Part shown: piece after piece, positions 1 through 11,141 of the stretch
Layout of the letters: each line of letters starts with the position of its first letter
Position numbering within the stretch: position 1 is the stretch's first letter
From: Synaphobranchus kaupii
Taxonomy: Eukaryota; Chordata; Actinopteri; Anguilliformes; Synaphobranchidae
Reading direction: 5' to 3'
DNA: 64,000 bases
Assembly: GCA_029718625.1 (NCBI GenBank)
Contig: CM056389.1
Span: 14,227,723-14,291,722 of the forward strand
Made by a program: the position numbers and the translations under genes
Notes under the pieces: generated by a model
The model's database searches: none
The model's input: only the letters and a program-made list of their open reading frames with translations
Told to the model about the DNA's origin: nothing

Positions 1-441
1 TGTCTGGTATGATATACCAGATGGTCGATCGTAGCCTACTTTTACATATTTTTCTTTTTATGACAGCTGTCTGATAATTGCAAGTTAGCTATGCAAAGGA
101 AAATATGACCAATATTATGTTCAAATAACATGCACTCATACTAATATCCATTTATGCAAAAGATGCTGTATTTTTCATAATAATCTATTGGCGGCGCCAG
201 ACATAAACTACCTTTTTCTCAAAAAATTACTAACCAAAAACTCTGAATACGTATATCTTGAACAACTTGCAGATGCCTCATTTTCATCAAATCTCCCCCC
301 CGCGCACGTAGTGCCACATATGTACTGGAGAGATGCTTAAAACAGCGGATAAGTCAAATGTCTGAATCACAAATAGCTTAAGCTAGGAATTTTGGGAGTA
401 AGTCCCATTTGCGCGTGCTTATCTCAACTCTGAATCTGGCA
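1..441. repeat. partial copy of a dispersed repeat (family B), truncated by the window start
   Basis: The first ~110 bases match 12186-12300 closely, including the hairpin around CTGGTAT/ATACCAG and the run CTTTTTATGACAGCT. The stretch at 411-441 ends in CTCTGAATCTGGC, the inverted counterpart of GCCGGATTCAGAG that opens another copy at 26270. No coding sequence is evident. Confidence 0.6.
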
Positions 442-1347
442 CAAAGCACTTTACAAAAGGCAATGATTAATAATCAAAATAAACAGTGCAAAAATAAAGG
501 TCACAGAGCAATGTTACCTGTACGAACTTTAATTTAAATACCCCAGGAAAAAATGGGACTGGGCTTGTCTCCTGAATAGATGTGCTTTATTATGGATAAC
601 ATACCGTAACTATAAAGCTTTCATAACTATAAAGCCATAAGCTATTTTTACAGTCCTCTCCACTTCACACTTTTATCATTAGGAACCCATTGCATGTAGT
701 CTAGAACACACACTCTAGGGACATTGGACCGCTTTGATTGAGGATATAGTAAAGTAGCAGGGTCTTTAAGTGTACAGCCGCTGCAATCAGGTGAGGGTTT
801 GGAAGGGGGTGTAGGTGGGTGTGGAGGGAGGGATCCAGGCAGGCAGCAGATATCTGCATTATTTGGTGGCCCTTGATAGCAGTCCCTGGGCATCCTGCCA
901 GCAGGGGCTTTCAATAGAAGAGACAAAGCTGAGTGTCAGCATTTGGGTAGAGGCAGTGAGATAAAGGCGGCTATTGGCCTGAATCATCAGATGCGGATCA
1001 GACGAAAATGTTCTGGGTAATCCCCATTAGGGTGTCGTCGGGGCGTGACAGAGAAACAGAAGGCCGTCAGCTTCTTTGTTTGTTTTGAGGCGGGGGGTAA
1101 ATGCACGTTGGTGATTGTTGGTCTGGCTACACAGCATGTCTTGGAAAGATTGTGAGGTTGTGTGAGGTAAACCAACTGATAATATCAGCAAGGAATGTAT
1201 TTTCCACCCTTTTTGGATTGCCTTTGTTCAAAAGAAATACACAATGCAACACAACAGGAGAAAAAATATAAATTTTTTATTACATTTTAAACCTTTAAAA
1301 TGTTCCCGTAAGCACCAGACATGTCATGATGTGCAAGACATTAATGC

Positions 1348-1405
<58 letters not shown>

Positions 1406-4400
1406 CAATAGGATCGAGTCTCCTATTCAATCATTTGATGACCTTTTTGTTATCCCCAGCCTCTCCTGCAAACAGATAAATATTTAAATTTGAGCTGAAA
1501 TGTGTTTCGCCCTTTTGTCTGCCACTAAGCTAACAAGACTGGTAATATGAAACAATATCATTATAGCAGCTGCATAGATCAAAGACCTTCCCTCAATATC
1601 TGTTTCTCTCTCCTTAGTGTCTTAATCCGTCAGTAACCAAATAATCATCATTCCTGGTAGGCATAGTGTGGGAGTGTCTCATTTATTAAAGATGTTTTAC
1701 TGACTATTGTACATTATGTAGAGGCTGTTTTTTGAAACTTCTAATTGCTCTGGTCTGCATAGCCTTATTTATGGAGGGTAGGTAACTTTGAGGCTGTAGA
1801 TTGGCACATTGTGCTAAAACAATTGGTTTTCAGTGTAGCAATAGAAACTATGTGCACACTATAATCCTGACAATACTAGTGCCATCCATGGTCAGCTGCA
1901 CCACAGGATAAAGCATGAAAATTGGCCGTATCCTTGTTAAGAATGGGAAGGCGTCTGCTGTGTGGGTAGGCTAGTACCTGTCTCATTGTATAAATGTAAC
2001 ACCTCTGGTAAGTTGCCAACTCATCATTAAGTTTACACCACCGATCTGATGACTGTGCAGCTCATCTGACGGACTCGAGAGTGACAGGAAGCCGAAGGAG
2101 AACAGAGGACATTACAGGGATTAAATTACCCTACAAAACATGATTTCAAATAGTGTCCAATCATATTCATTGCAAATATGCTGTACATGTAGATTTTCCA
2201 AGAATTTTCACGTTTGAAACACGTGACATTTGGCATACAAAGCGTCTGAGCATGAAATTATGAAACATGTGTTTGAATATTCAGTAATGGATATTTTTTA
2301 AGTTTACCCAGCAGATAAGCATGATTATAATACAAAAAAGATCTTACAGCCCTGATCGTAAGCCGCAAGCTCCGTTAAATTAAAAGCGGAACAAATCGAG
2401 TGGGAGTCCCTTCCGTTTTTCATTGAATATTAAGGCAATTAATCAAGATGAAGCATGATCTGAAGCTGTTATTGGTAATGAGCTGACATTGGTAAGTTAG
2501 CGAGAGACCGGAGGAATCGCAGTCACCTTGCCCCTCGTCTCTAACAAGCTCGAAAAGGATTTCTCCGCTGCAGTGTTCGGATGCAAATGGGGGCTTTTTT
2601 TAATTCTTTTTTTTTAATCGCTCACAGCCACACAATGACAGGCATGCAGTGCCTGGCCCTGGGAAGACTAAAGGAGGAGTGGACGTCACAAAAGAGGACC
2701 ACGTATTAAAATCACAACTGAGAAGAAGACAGTTTGAAGGACGACCTTGCTGTCGTTTCACACTGCGAGAGCTGAAGATAAGCAAAAAATTAAATTACTG
2801 CGGCAGACCGCTTTATTGGCATATGTTATTAGCACTGCATGTATTCCCGTAATGGACCATTATTTGTTGTGCGTATTGCTTAAAATTAGTTACGCCGATG
2901 GTGACGAAGTACCGTCCCTCTGTGCCCCTTCTGAAAACCTGTGCCAAAACCTCTAGCCTCCCTTAGCTCGAAGATATTGGTCTGTCCTCGCAACGGTTAC
3001 ATTTTCATAACTTGAACCAACTTAGTTGTCCTTCTTAGTAGTTTCTCAAGAGCTTCTACATCTTTCATATATATGGTTAAATGTGCTCTGTCGAAAGAAT
3101 TCTTCCCGATTAATGTAAACTCCTTGGATTTATCATTGGTATGTTGTGCTATATACCCCAATATCCTGCTTGTCTCTTATAGATACGACACAATGCCTAG
3201 ATATTTTGTTATTGATAAATGTTGATATTTTCAAAACAGGTCTACTGAAAAAACATAAGGCTGTAGACTTGACGTACTGTACTGAACTATACATAGAATG
3301 CCTTTCTGAGTCACAGTTGTTGCAGCAACAGAAGGCCAATGCAAAAGGTCATCTCATTCATTCTTGTACTGTGCTGTAGACGTTCCTCCTGCACCTATTC
3401 ATTGCAAGCAAATAGAATATGTTGCCATGGTTACGAATTCACTGCATTTACTAATGGACGCGTGGTTAGATGAAATAAAGATGGCTGTACAACAGAAGTT
3501 TACATTATGCATCCAGAACATTTTATGACATTCTTCAGCAAAATGTGTAATCACGACACTGAACAAAATGGTCATTATATAATACAGGCTTGAAATGCAT
3601 TTAATTAGCAAATGCCTCATTTTTCAAAATAGAGACGAGCACCATGACAAGCCCTGAAATGAAAGTATGACATGTTTCTTGTTGAGAGAAGCAGGAAGTA
3701 ATAAGTACACCATACTGTATGTCTAAGTCGTGGAGCCACGGAACTACGACACTTTGTAGGCCTGCGTACACGAACGATCTGCACCAACGTCACAGCAGGA
3801 TCAACACAGAGCCTGTGCTATGCGAGAAGCATCTTTAATGTGTTACATTACGTGACATTTAGGCATTCATCAGACGCGTGTACATCAGACACGTCTTAAG
3901 TGCCATTTACAGAGGTGTAAAATCCTGGGGTCAGAAAGGGGCCTGTCGTGTGTTTCTTCCACCCATTAACTCGGCCAGCTGATTTCACTTATTAGTTCTA
4001 CGTACCTCCTGGCTGAAGACTTATGTTAATTAGCAAATCCAGGTGGTTGGAACCAAATACTGGGGAGGACTTGGATTTTACAACTATGGTACCAGGAATA
4101 GAGGATATATTGTTGACCAGCTGCAATAAATTGTCTAATTTATTAAATAATTTATACAATTACACAGGCCTTTTATAAGTAACTTATTTATTTCTTATAG
4201 ATACTCAAAATATGCAAATATGAAACAAGTAAACAGCATCTATATGGCCTATTTTTTATGAAGTTGCATCATTATTACTTTACAATTTACATTTGCTTTT
4301 GATCTACTTATTGCTTGGTCATATTTTTAACCTGCTTCTTATTATCGGAATGATTCTGCATTTCTCAAAATCAAAGTAACCTTAATCTCTACCAAAAATC

Positions 4401-4697
4401 TTTTTTTTTTTCTTTAAAAAAAAAAAGATAACGGTAGCGCTTGATTAACGGTAGCGCTTGATCATGATTAAATGCCACATCAGACCAGTGAATCCAGAGC
4501 CAGAGAGAAGATATAATCCTGATCGAGTGGTAAAATCTCATCTCCCAAGTTTTGATTAAACCATCTGTGGGAGCCGATGCTAGGCCACTCCTCACCCCTG
4601 GGAGAGCGTTGACCTTGAGCGATATTGTCTGGGACCTCCTGGCTTTAAGCCAGGCTGTGGCTCTGAGCCCAGTACAGTCAGCCAATGGGCTCAAGCA
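442..4697. other. intergenic stretch without recognised genes
   Basis: AT-rich sequence with no supported gene. It contains a TAA trinucleotide microsatellite (1348-1404), a vague SINE-tail-like stretch near 3840, and a 19-bp tandem pair (GGTAGCGCTTGAT) near 4432-4465. Confidence 0.5.
1348..1404. repeat. TAA microsatellite
   Basis: About 19 uninterrupted copies of the trinucleotide AAT. Confidence 0.97.
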
Positions 4698-4875
4698 GGC
4701 TGACCAGACGTCCTCTTTTCCCTGGACATTTTGACATATGTCCAGGCGGGATTTCTAAATTCATAAAAAAAATGTCTGCTTAGATTTTGCTCGTTCATTA
4801 GACCGTATGTAAACAAACGGATATCCTCGTGTTATGTTCATAATGCCCGCCTGCCCCCGTCCTCTTTTTTTCCAA
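4698..4875 (+). repeat. dispersed repeat, copy 1 of 2 in the window
   Basis: Begins AGGCTGACCAGAC and shares several blocks with 15223-15420: TCCTCTTTT, TCCAGGCG, GATTTCTAAATTC, TTTTGCTC, AGACCGTAT, TATGTTCATAATGCCC. Class not recognised. Confidence 0.7.
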
Positions 4876-5366
4876 ATACAGTATATGGTTGAAGACACGT
4901 GTGGGCGTGTGACATGCAGCTCTATCTCAATTCACACCATAGGAATTCTGGGAACCACATGAACATTTTGATATATATTATGTCTGTGTAGCTTAAAAAC
5001 TGTAGTCGTGGTCACAAGTTAGAAAATGGGTTTGAAATTGAAATTGCACTGCCGCTAGAGTGGAGTTTTGAATATTCCACCCGTTAGCAAGGTGAGTCGC
5101 CGTAGCAACCCCCCGAAGCAAAATCAATACAAAATCTAACACCAGTGTTCTGCTGGACCCAGTCAGTTATGGAACGGCCCAACAATCCATGCACCCTCTT
5201 GTTGAGTTTGGATTCCATTGTTATTGTTCAAGTAATAACTAATCTTTCCTGTTTGTTATCAGAGTACTAACTGTCATATTTCCTGTTTCTTCTGAAATAC
5301 AATTTTTTTTATATGATTGCTCATAAACCTGCACCGCTTACTTCACCACCTGGGTGTGATTTTTGT

Positions 5367-5482
5367 GTAAACTTTACTTAAAAATCCCTTGCTGGCAATG
5401 CTCAAATTTTCTAAGTAAAGACAGTTCAGTAAAACTCATACATTTGAGTATTGCCAGCAAGGGATTTTTAAGTAAAGTTTAC
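5367..5482. repeat. 41-bp near-perfect inverted repeat (hairpin)
   Basis: Arms 5367-5407 and 5442-5482 are complementary over 41 bp with one mismatch (AATGCTC against AATACTC). They are separated by a 34-nt loop that itself contains CTAAGTAAAG. It looks like a foldback MITE or a source of hairpin RNA. No protein coding. Confidence 0.9.
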
Positions 5483-5577
5483 AAAAAAATTATATGTACA
5501 ATATACTTAAAAGAGGGTATGCAAAAATGATGCACTACTTTTTTAAGTAAATTCAACATATTTTTATTTTCAGTGTA

Positions 5578-5815
5578 TGTACACTCTCAGGAAAAACAGG
5601 TGCAAAAAGTGTCTAAGAAGGTACCCTATAGGTACATAAAAATTGTACCCCTAGCCAGCAATTCATAATTAATTTCTACAGTTTTTGCTTGTAAAAGGTC
5701 CTTATTCGTACCAAAGAACATTATTGTACTTTCAGGCTACATTTGGGAAATTTGTTCCTTAAAGAAGACAAAATGTACGTCCACTGTACCTGTATATGTG
5801 TGAGTGTAGATTTTT
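5578..5815. mobile_element. MITE-like element with GTAC-containing core, degraded
   Basis: Left end TACACTCTCAGG and right end TGTGTGAGTGTA are imperfect inverted ends. The core has repeated GGTACC/TTGTACC blocks typical of a common fish non-autonomous DNA element. The assignment is from general familiarity. Confidence 0.5.
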
Positions 5816-6713
5816 AACTCATGTAAATTTAGTCCCTATATTGGACTTATTTGAACTCTGTTAGAGTTGATTTAACACAAGGCATGAACGTAAGGGAATT
5901 ACTTCACCATGAATAACGCCGTGCGTCTTCCTCTCTCGTGCAGTTCTTAGACTGTCTGCATGTCGACGGTTACATGAAAGAGCAATATCATACAATTCTG
6001 GGCCATACTTCTTGGATTCCAATACACATTAAATAAGGGCAGGATAACTGTGAATGTCAGAATGTCACACTCCTCTGATCACTTCCTTTTTTTTTTTACC
6101 CTTCACCACTCCCTATATAGGATGTCACTGTATTATGATACAATCATTGAATCTTTGAACATTTAGATAACCCCCCGCCCCCCAACACCTCACACTTAAA
6201 AAACTGACATCTTTTCTGTGTTGAGAAAATTAAATAGTCGTAGTGTCAAGAGGTATTCGACGCAGCATTATTAAAGCAGCTAGCGCACATGTAGCCGCTA
6301 CAGATGTGGAGATATCACACTTGCACAGAAGACAGACTCCCACCCTTCCATTCTTCAATACAAATTATGTGTGTGTGCGTGTGTGTGTGTGTGACCTCTC
6401 AATCTCATCTTATATCGGAGTTAGTTAGCGTACCCTTTGATCTAAGCCCCAGGTGTCTCATGAGATTGCATGTATTGTATTGGCGTGCCCAGTGCAAGAC
6501 TTTCATTTTTATAACTCAATCTTGAGTGATAATTTAGTTCAGCTTGCTCTGTTTTGCTCTCTGCCTTAATGCACATTACGCAGACGTGGGCTATTTAACA
6601 CTGACATTTTTATTTTTCGTTTCGCTGCATTTTTCCTTGAAACCTGAAACGGCTCTCCCTTGTAAGTTGTATTAGCTACCTACCTGAGTAATCTTATTTA
6701 AGACGGGAGTTAT
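5816..6713. other. intergenic stretch, nothing recognised
   Basis: No gene supported. A short TG tract lies near 6367-6392. Confidence 0.4.
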
Positions 6714-6779
6714 GTCATTGGTTTTGCATGTGCTAAAAGGTTTTGCACACGCTAAAGGTCTTAGTAAATCAGGCCCTTA
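6714..6779. mobile_element. MITE-like family A, truncated copy
   Basis: Right-hand part of the family seen complete at 10201-10375 and 58650-58824. It ends GTCTTAGTAAATCAGGCCC. Confidence 0.8.
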
Positions 6780-6860
6780 GAGTATTAGGTGAGTATATGT
6801 TCTTAAATATGTGGGTGACCAGTAGAAGGATTGAACTGAGGTATGGGAATCTGCTCCCTG

Positions 6861-7360
6861 NNNNNNNNNNNNNNNNNNNNNNNNNNNNNNNNNNNNNNNN
6901 NNNNNNNNNNNNNNNNNNNNNNNNNNNNNNNNNNNNNNNNNNNNNNNNNNNNNNNNNNNNNNNNNNNNNNNNNNNNNNNNNNNNNNNNNNNNNNNNNNNN
7001 NNNNNNNNNNNNNNNNNNNNNNNNNNNNNNNNNNNNNNNNNNNNNNNNNNNNNNNNNNNNNNNNNNNNNNNNNNNNNNNNNNNNNNNNNNNNNNNNNNNN
7101 NNNNNNNNNNNNNNNNNNNNNNNNNNNNNNNNNNNNNNNNNNNNNNNNNNNNNNNNNNNNNNNNNNNNNNNNNNNNNNNNNNNNNNNNNNNNNNNNNNNN
7201 NNNNNNNNNNNNNNNNNNNNNNNNNNNNNNNNNNNNNNNNNNNNNNNNNNNNNNNNNNNNNNNNNNNNNNNNNNNNNNNNNNNNNNNNNNNNNNNNNNNN
7301 NNNNNNNNNNNNNNNNNNNNNNNNNNNNNNNNNNNNNNNNNNNNNNNNNNNNNNNNNNNN
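6861..7360. other. assembly gap (500 N)
   Basis: Exactly 500 unknown bases, directly before a 36-bp minisatellite. The array may continue into the gap. Confidence 0.99.
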
Positions 7361-7399
7361 ATTCAGAACTGATAGTCAGTGTTTATCTCTCCAGCCAAG

Positions 7400-7952
7400 C
7401 CCCTCCCCCTGAGTTTGCAAACTGCTCCAGTCCTGTCCCTCGCCCTGAGTTTGCAGACTGCTCCAGTCCTGTCCCTCCCCCTGAGTTTGCAGACTGCTCC
7501 AGTCCTGTCCCTCCCCCTGAGTTTGCAGACTGCTCCAGTCCTGTCCCTCGCCCTGAGTTTGCAGACTGCTCCAGTCCTGTCCCTCCCCCTGAGGGACAGG
7601 ACTGCTCCAGTCCTGCCCCTCCCCCTGAGTTTGCAGACTGCTCCAGTCCTGTCCCTCCCCCTGAGTTTGCAGACTGCTCCAGTCCTGTCCCTCCCCCTGA
7701 GTTTGCAGACTGCTCCAGTCCTGTCCCCTCGCCCTGAGTTTGCAGACTGCTCCAGTCCTGTCCCTCCCCCTGAGTTTGCAGACTGCTCCAGTCCTGTCCC
7801 TCACCCTGAGTTTGCAGACTGCTCCAGTCCTGTCCCTCCCCCTGAGTTTGCAGACTGCTCCAGTCCTGTCCCTCGCCCTGAGTTTGCAGACTGCTCCAGT
7901 CCTGTCCCTCCCCCTGAGTTTGCAGACTGCTCCAGTCCTGTCCCTCCTCCTG
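7400..7952. repeat. 36-bp minisatellite, about 15 copies
   Basis: The unit includes GAGTTTGCAGACTGCTCCAG followed by TCCTGTCCCTCCCCCT. Since 36 is a multiple of three, reading frames stay open on both strands, which imitates a coding region. A variant copy contains a 14-bp palindrome (7572-7604). Confidence 0.97.
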
Positions 7953-9412
7953 GTTTATGCCCCCGCCTTGACGCAACCAGATTCCAAGATGCACCACCCC
8001 CGCCCCTTTGAATTGAACATTTTACATCCTGTAATTGGACTTTCTACTTACCAGCTAGTTTAATATCTCAGACTGTAACATGTTATTTGTAACAATTTTA
8101 TTGATGAGAACATGCATAAATTGGAGGACTGAGCTACACTAACGCTGTCCCGCAGTTGTCCCTTGTAACATTTATTAAACTAAAATATGCACATTACAGA
8201 AACAAAGATTGAATTACCACTCAGTGCCATTGTATGCACAGGAATCTTAACCACACAGTTTGTACTAAGTAGCCTGCAGTTACAACTTTGTGCAAGAAAA
8301 TAGCTGAAATGTTAAATAAATGTGACTTTTATGTGATTATATGAACTGACATGTTTCAGCTAGATTGCTTTAATGTTTCTCACATGAGCAAGAGATTATG
8401 GACAACTGAAACTTTGTAACAGCTATGTGTGTCTTTTTTTGAGAGAACCCAGTTAAGTCCCGACATTGATGGCAGAATGGATGAAAGAGAGAGAGACAGA
8501 AGGCGGTGCTTTCTGAGAGCTCTAAATACCAGCCAATGAACATGCTTAACAAAATGCTAAAATAGCTACCCTACATTTCTGAACAAATTCAATCGCACTG
8601 AAAGCTGAGGGGTAGAGTTGCCATCTGAGATCTGCGACTAAATGAGTTATTACTTCAAAGGCAAAGGCTGTTGAGTTTACAGGCTGAAGTTAGGCAGTAC
8701 AATTAGCTGGATGGATCAAGTGAACATGCAGGCACAGACATGGGTGTATTCCATATTTATCTGTCCTCCCTTAATGTCAATATTTGTATTCAATTACTGT
8801 CTTTTATTCAAAGCAAACAACCTGTGCCTTTGCCTGTAATATCTTTTTGAAGGCACTGCATCGCATCAGGTTATTTTTATTCAACCTCATCATCACTGAT
8901 GTGTTGAAAGTTGATAAACTGCATGTGGAGCAGATTCATTTTTAATTAGTCCCATGCAGTGTGGCATATAAGTGACTTCTGAAAGTCATCACTATGACCT
9001 AAAGAAAATGTGGCATTTTCACAATTAGTTATTGCGATGACTGCAGTTGTTGGATGTGGCCATTGCTATGCAGGTGTTCTCTGGACCAATCAATTACAGC
9101 CTTATAACCACTCCAAAAAAACTTGGGGGTCATTTGGTTCCATGGCTATCTGCAATTCTGTAATTTGTGCCTTGAAAAAAGAAAATTATTAAAAAGCAAG
9201 TTAATTCCATTTTATAACCAATGTAGACAACTGAACCACTGCAGTTAGGAGGTCTTCCAGCAACTTTTCTTGAGCACATGCTTGACATTAAAATATCAAG
9301 TGTGGAACAAGGTTTTTATTAAGATGCTAGTGCCAGACTGTCTCTATAAAGGTGCCCCTACTGGACACATAATTTCCATTAAATTTTGGAAATGCATATA
9401 TATTATATATAC
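7953..9412. other. intergenic stretch, nothing recognised
   Basis: AT-rich sequence without a supported gene or repeat. Confidence 0.4.
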
Positions 9413-10160
9413 AGTGAGCACCATAATTCATTGGACAGTGATACATTTTTTGTTATTTTGGTTCTGTACTCTAACACACTGAGTTTGAAAGGATACAATG
9501 ACAATGAGTAGATATGGATGGATCACTTCAAGGGTTGTTTCTCCTGACTCATTTTCCTATTGAACTCTATGGAAAAATAAGTCAGGAGAAACAACCCTTC
9601 AAGTGATCCATCCATATCTACTGCATATCTGGCAGCAGTGTGATGGTTTGAGGCTCGTTTGATACCGCAGACCCTTGATGACTTACAGCCACTTAGCCAA
9701 CCATGGATTCCATACTATTCCCATGTAATTTACATCTTAATCTAGTCCCACCCCCCCAATTCCCATAGAGATCCATTCAAATGCAGAAATGTTATAGTAT
9801 CACTTGAAAGAGTACCTGAAAGTAAGATATCAACAGTTTTTTTTGTTATTCTTTTATACCAGTTATGATAGCATCACCTGTTTACCTGTGGAATATTCCA
9901 AACAGGTGTTTTTTGAACTTCCCAGTCTTTTTTTTCCCCTGTCCCAACTTTTTTGGAATGTGTTGCAGGCATCAAATTCGGAATTAGCGTATTTTTACAA
10001 AAATCAATAAAGCTGATAAGGTAAAATATCAAATATATATGTTTTGTACTGTTTTCAATTAAATATACAGTATGTAAAGGAGAATTTACAAATCACTGAT
10101 TTATGCTTTTATGTGCATGTTACATACTGTCCTAACTTTTTTGGAATTGGGGTTTGTATG
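9413..10160. mobile_element. Tc1/mariner-like remnant enclosing a long hairpin
   Basis: Starts CAGTGAGCACCATAATTCAT and includes TGTCCCAACTTTTTTGGAAT with GTGTTGCAGGCATCAAATTC, sequence I associate with 3' flanks of degraded Tc1-like elements in fish. No transposase frame survives. A foldback hairpin lies at 9507-9622. Confidence 0.5.
9507..9622. repeat. about 51-bp near-perfect inverted repeat (hairpin)
   Basis: Arms 9507-9557 and 9571-9622 pair over about 51 bp with two mismatches and one extra base. The loop is 13 nt. The short loop and long stem would give a strong RNA hairpin if transcribed. Confidence 0.92.
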
Positions 10161-10200
10161 TATATACAACTATTAATATTCATGCAACTATTTTCAGTTA

Positions 10201-10375
10201 GGGCATGATTTACTAAGACCTTTTGCGTGTACAAAACCTTTTGGCACACGCAAAACCAATAACAAGACAAATCATTGGTTATGGTATTTGTTTTGCACCG
10301 ATCATTGGTTGTCGTCTTTGTTTTGTGTGTGCTAAAAGTTTTTACGCCCGCTAAAGGTCTTTGTAAATCAGGCCC
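10201..10375. mobile_element. MITE-like family A, complete copy (175 bp)
   Basis: Inverted ends GGGCATGATTTACTAAGACC and GGTCTTTGTAAATCAGGCCC. The internal part is also inverted (CAAAACCTTTTGGCACACGC against GTGTGCTAAAAG), so the whole element folds on itself. Target duplication is unclear. Confidence 0.85.
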
Positions 10376-10983
10376 TAAGTGTGCCCTCCCTTCACATGTA
10401 TAACAGCTGAATTATCATTTAAAGTGTTTTTGGAGATTGGTGAACACTTGCGCGGGTCTTTGACCTCTATGCAGCATCTTTCAATATCCTTCAGGTCTTT
10501 TGGTCTGTGTTTATGGACTGTCCTCTGCAATTCAAGCCATGAACCTTTGATTGAGTTCAAGCCTGCAAACTGAGATGGCCATTGCAAAACAATCATTTTG
10601 CTTAGGATCTTTGTCTTGTTGGAAGTTCAGTTTGAGCTTCCTGGCAGAGGGAATGTCATGGTACTTTCTGGCACCCCAGGACCAGTAGATGAATAGCAAG
10701 CAACCCAATCACATCAAAGATATATATACTTTTTTTACCATAGGTATGACGTTCTTTTCAACATAAACCTCAAGTGCCAAACACATCGCTAGTGCGTGTG
10801 GCCAACAGCATAGTTTTGGTCTCATCTGACCATAATCCCTGGGTCCATTTGGAGGTCCAATAACATTTAACAAACTTAAGATGCTTATTTTTGTTGATTG
10901 CCCTCAAGAGGCTTTTTTCTGGTAACTCTCCCCAAAACACTATTGGCATGGAGGTGATGTCTGTTGGTAGATTTAGAGACTCT
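10376..10983 (-). pseudogene. Tc1-like transposase fragment
   Basis: The minus strand carries degraded transposase sequence in two pieces. WTSKWTQGLWSDETKTMLLA resembles the middle of Tc1 transposases. VLQWPSQFAGLNSIK followed by KDLKDIERCCIE resembles the C-terminal region where the catalytic glutamate sits (normally [11 protein letters not shown]), but that motif is mutated here. Frameshifts separate the pieces. Family A copies lie on both sides. Confidence 0.75.
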
Positions 10984-11141
10984 GGGCCTGATTTACTAAG
11001 ACCTTTAACATGTGCAAAACCTTTTAGCATATGCAAAACTAACAACACAACCAATGATTGGTGCAAAACAAATACCATGACCATGTTATGGTCATGTTAT
11101 TGGTTTTGCGTGAGCTAAAAGGTTTTGCTCATGCTAAGGGA
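10984..11141. mobile_element. MITE-like family A, copy lacking its right end
   Basis: Starts GGGCCTGATTTACTAAGACC and contains AACCTTTTAGCATATGCAAA. It breaks off at CATGCTAAGGG, where repeat family B begins. Confidence 0.8.

Noticed and set aside
6743..7412. Apparent ORFs running through N stretches (also at 31284-31952)
   Set aside because: Unknown bases only; there is no sequence behind them.
7400..7952. CRISPR-like array
   Set aside because: Head-to-tail minisatellite units without unique spacers in a eukaryotic genome. The same holds for 23038-23835 and 47686-48012.
7376..8063. Long overlapping open frames on both strands (up to 210 codons)
   Set aside because: They are created by the 36-bp minisatellite, whose length is a multiple of three. 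The peptides are pure repeats.
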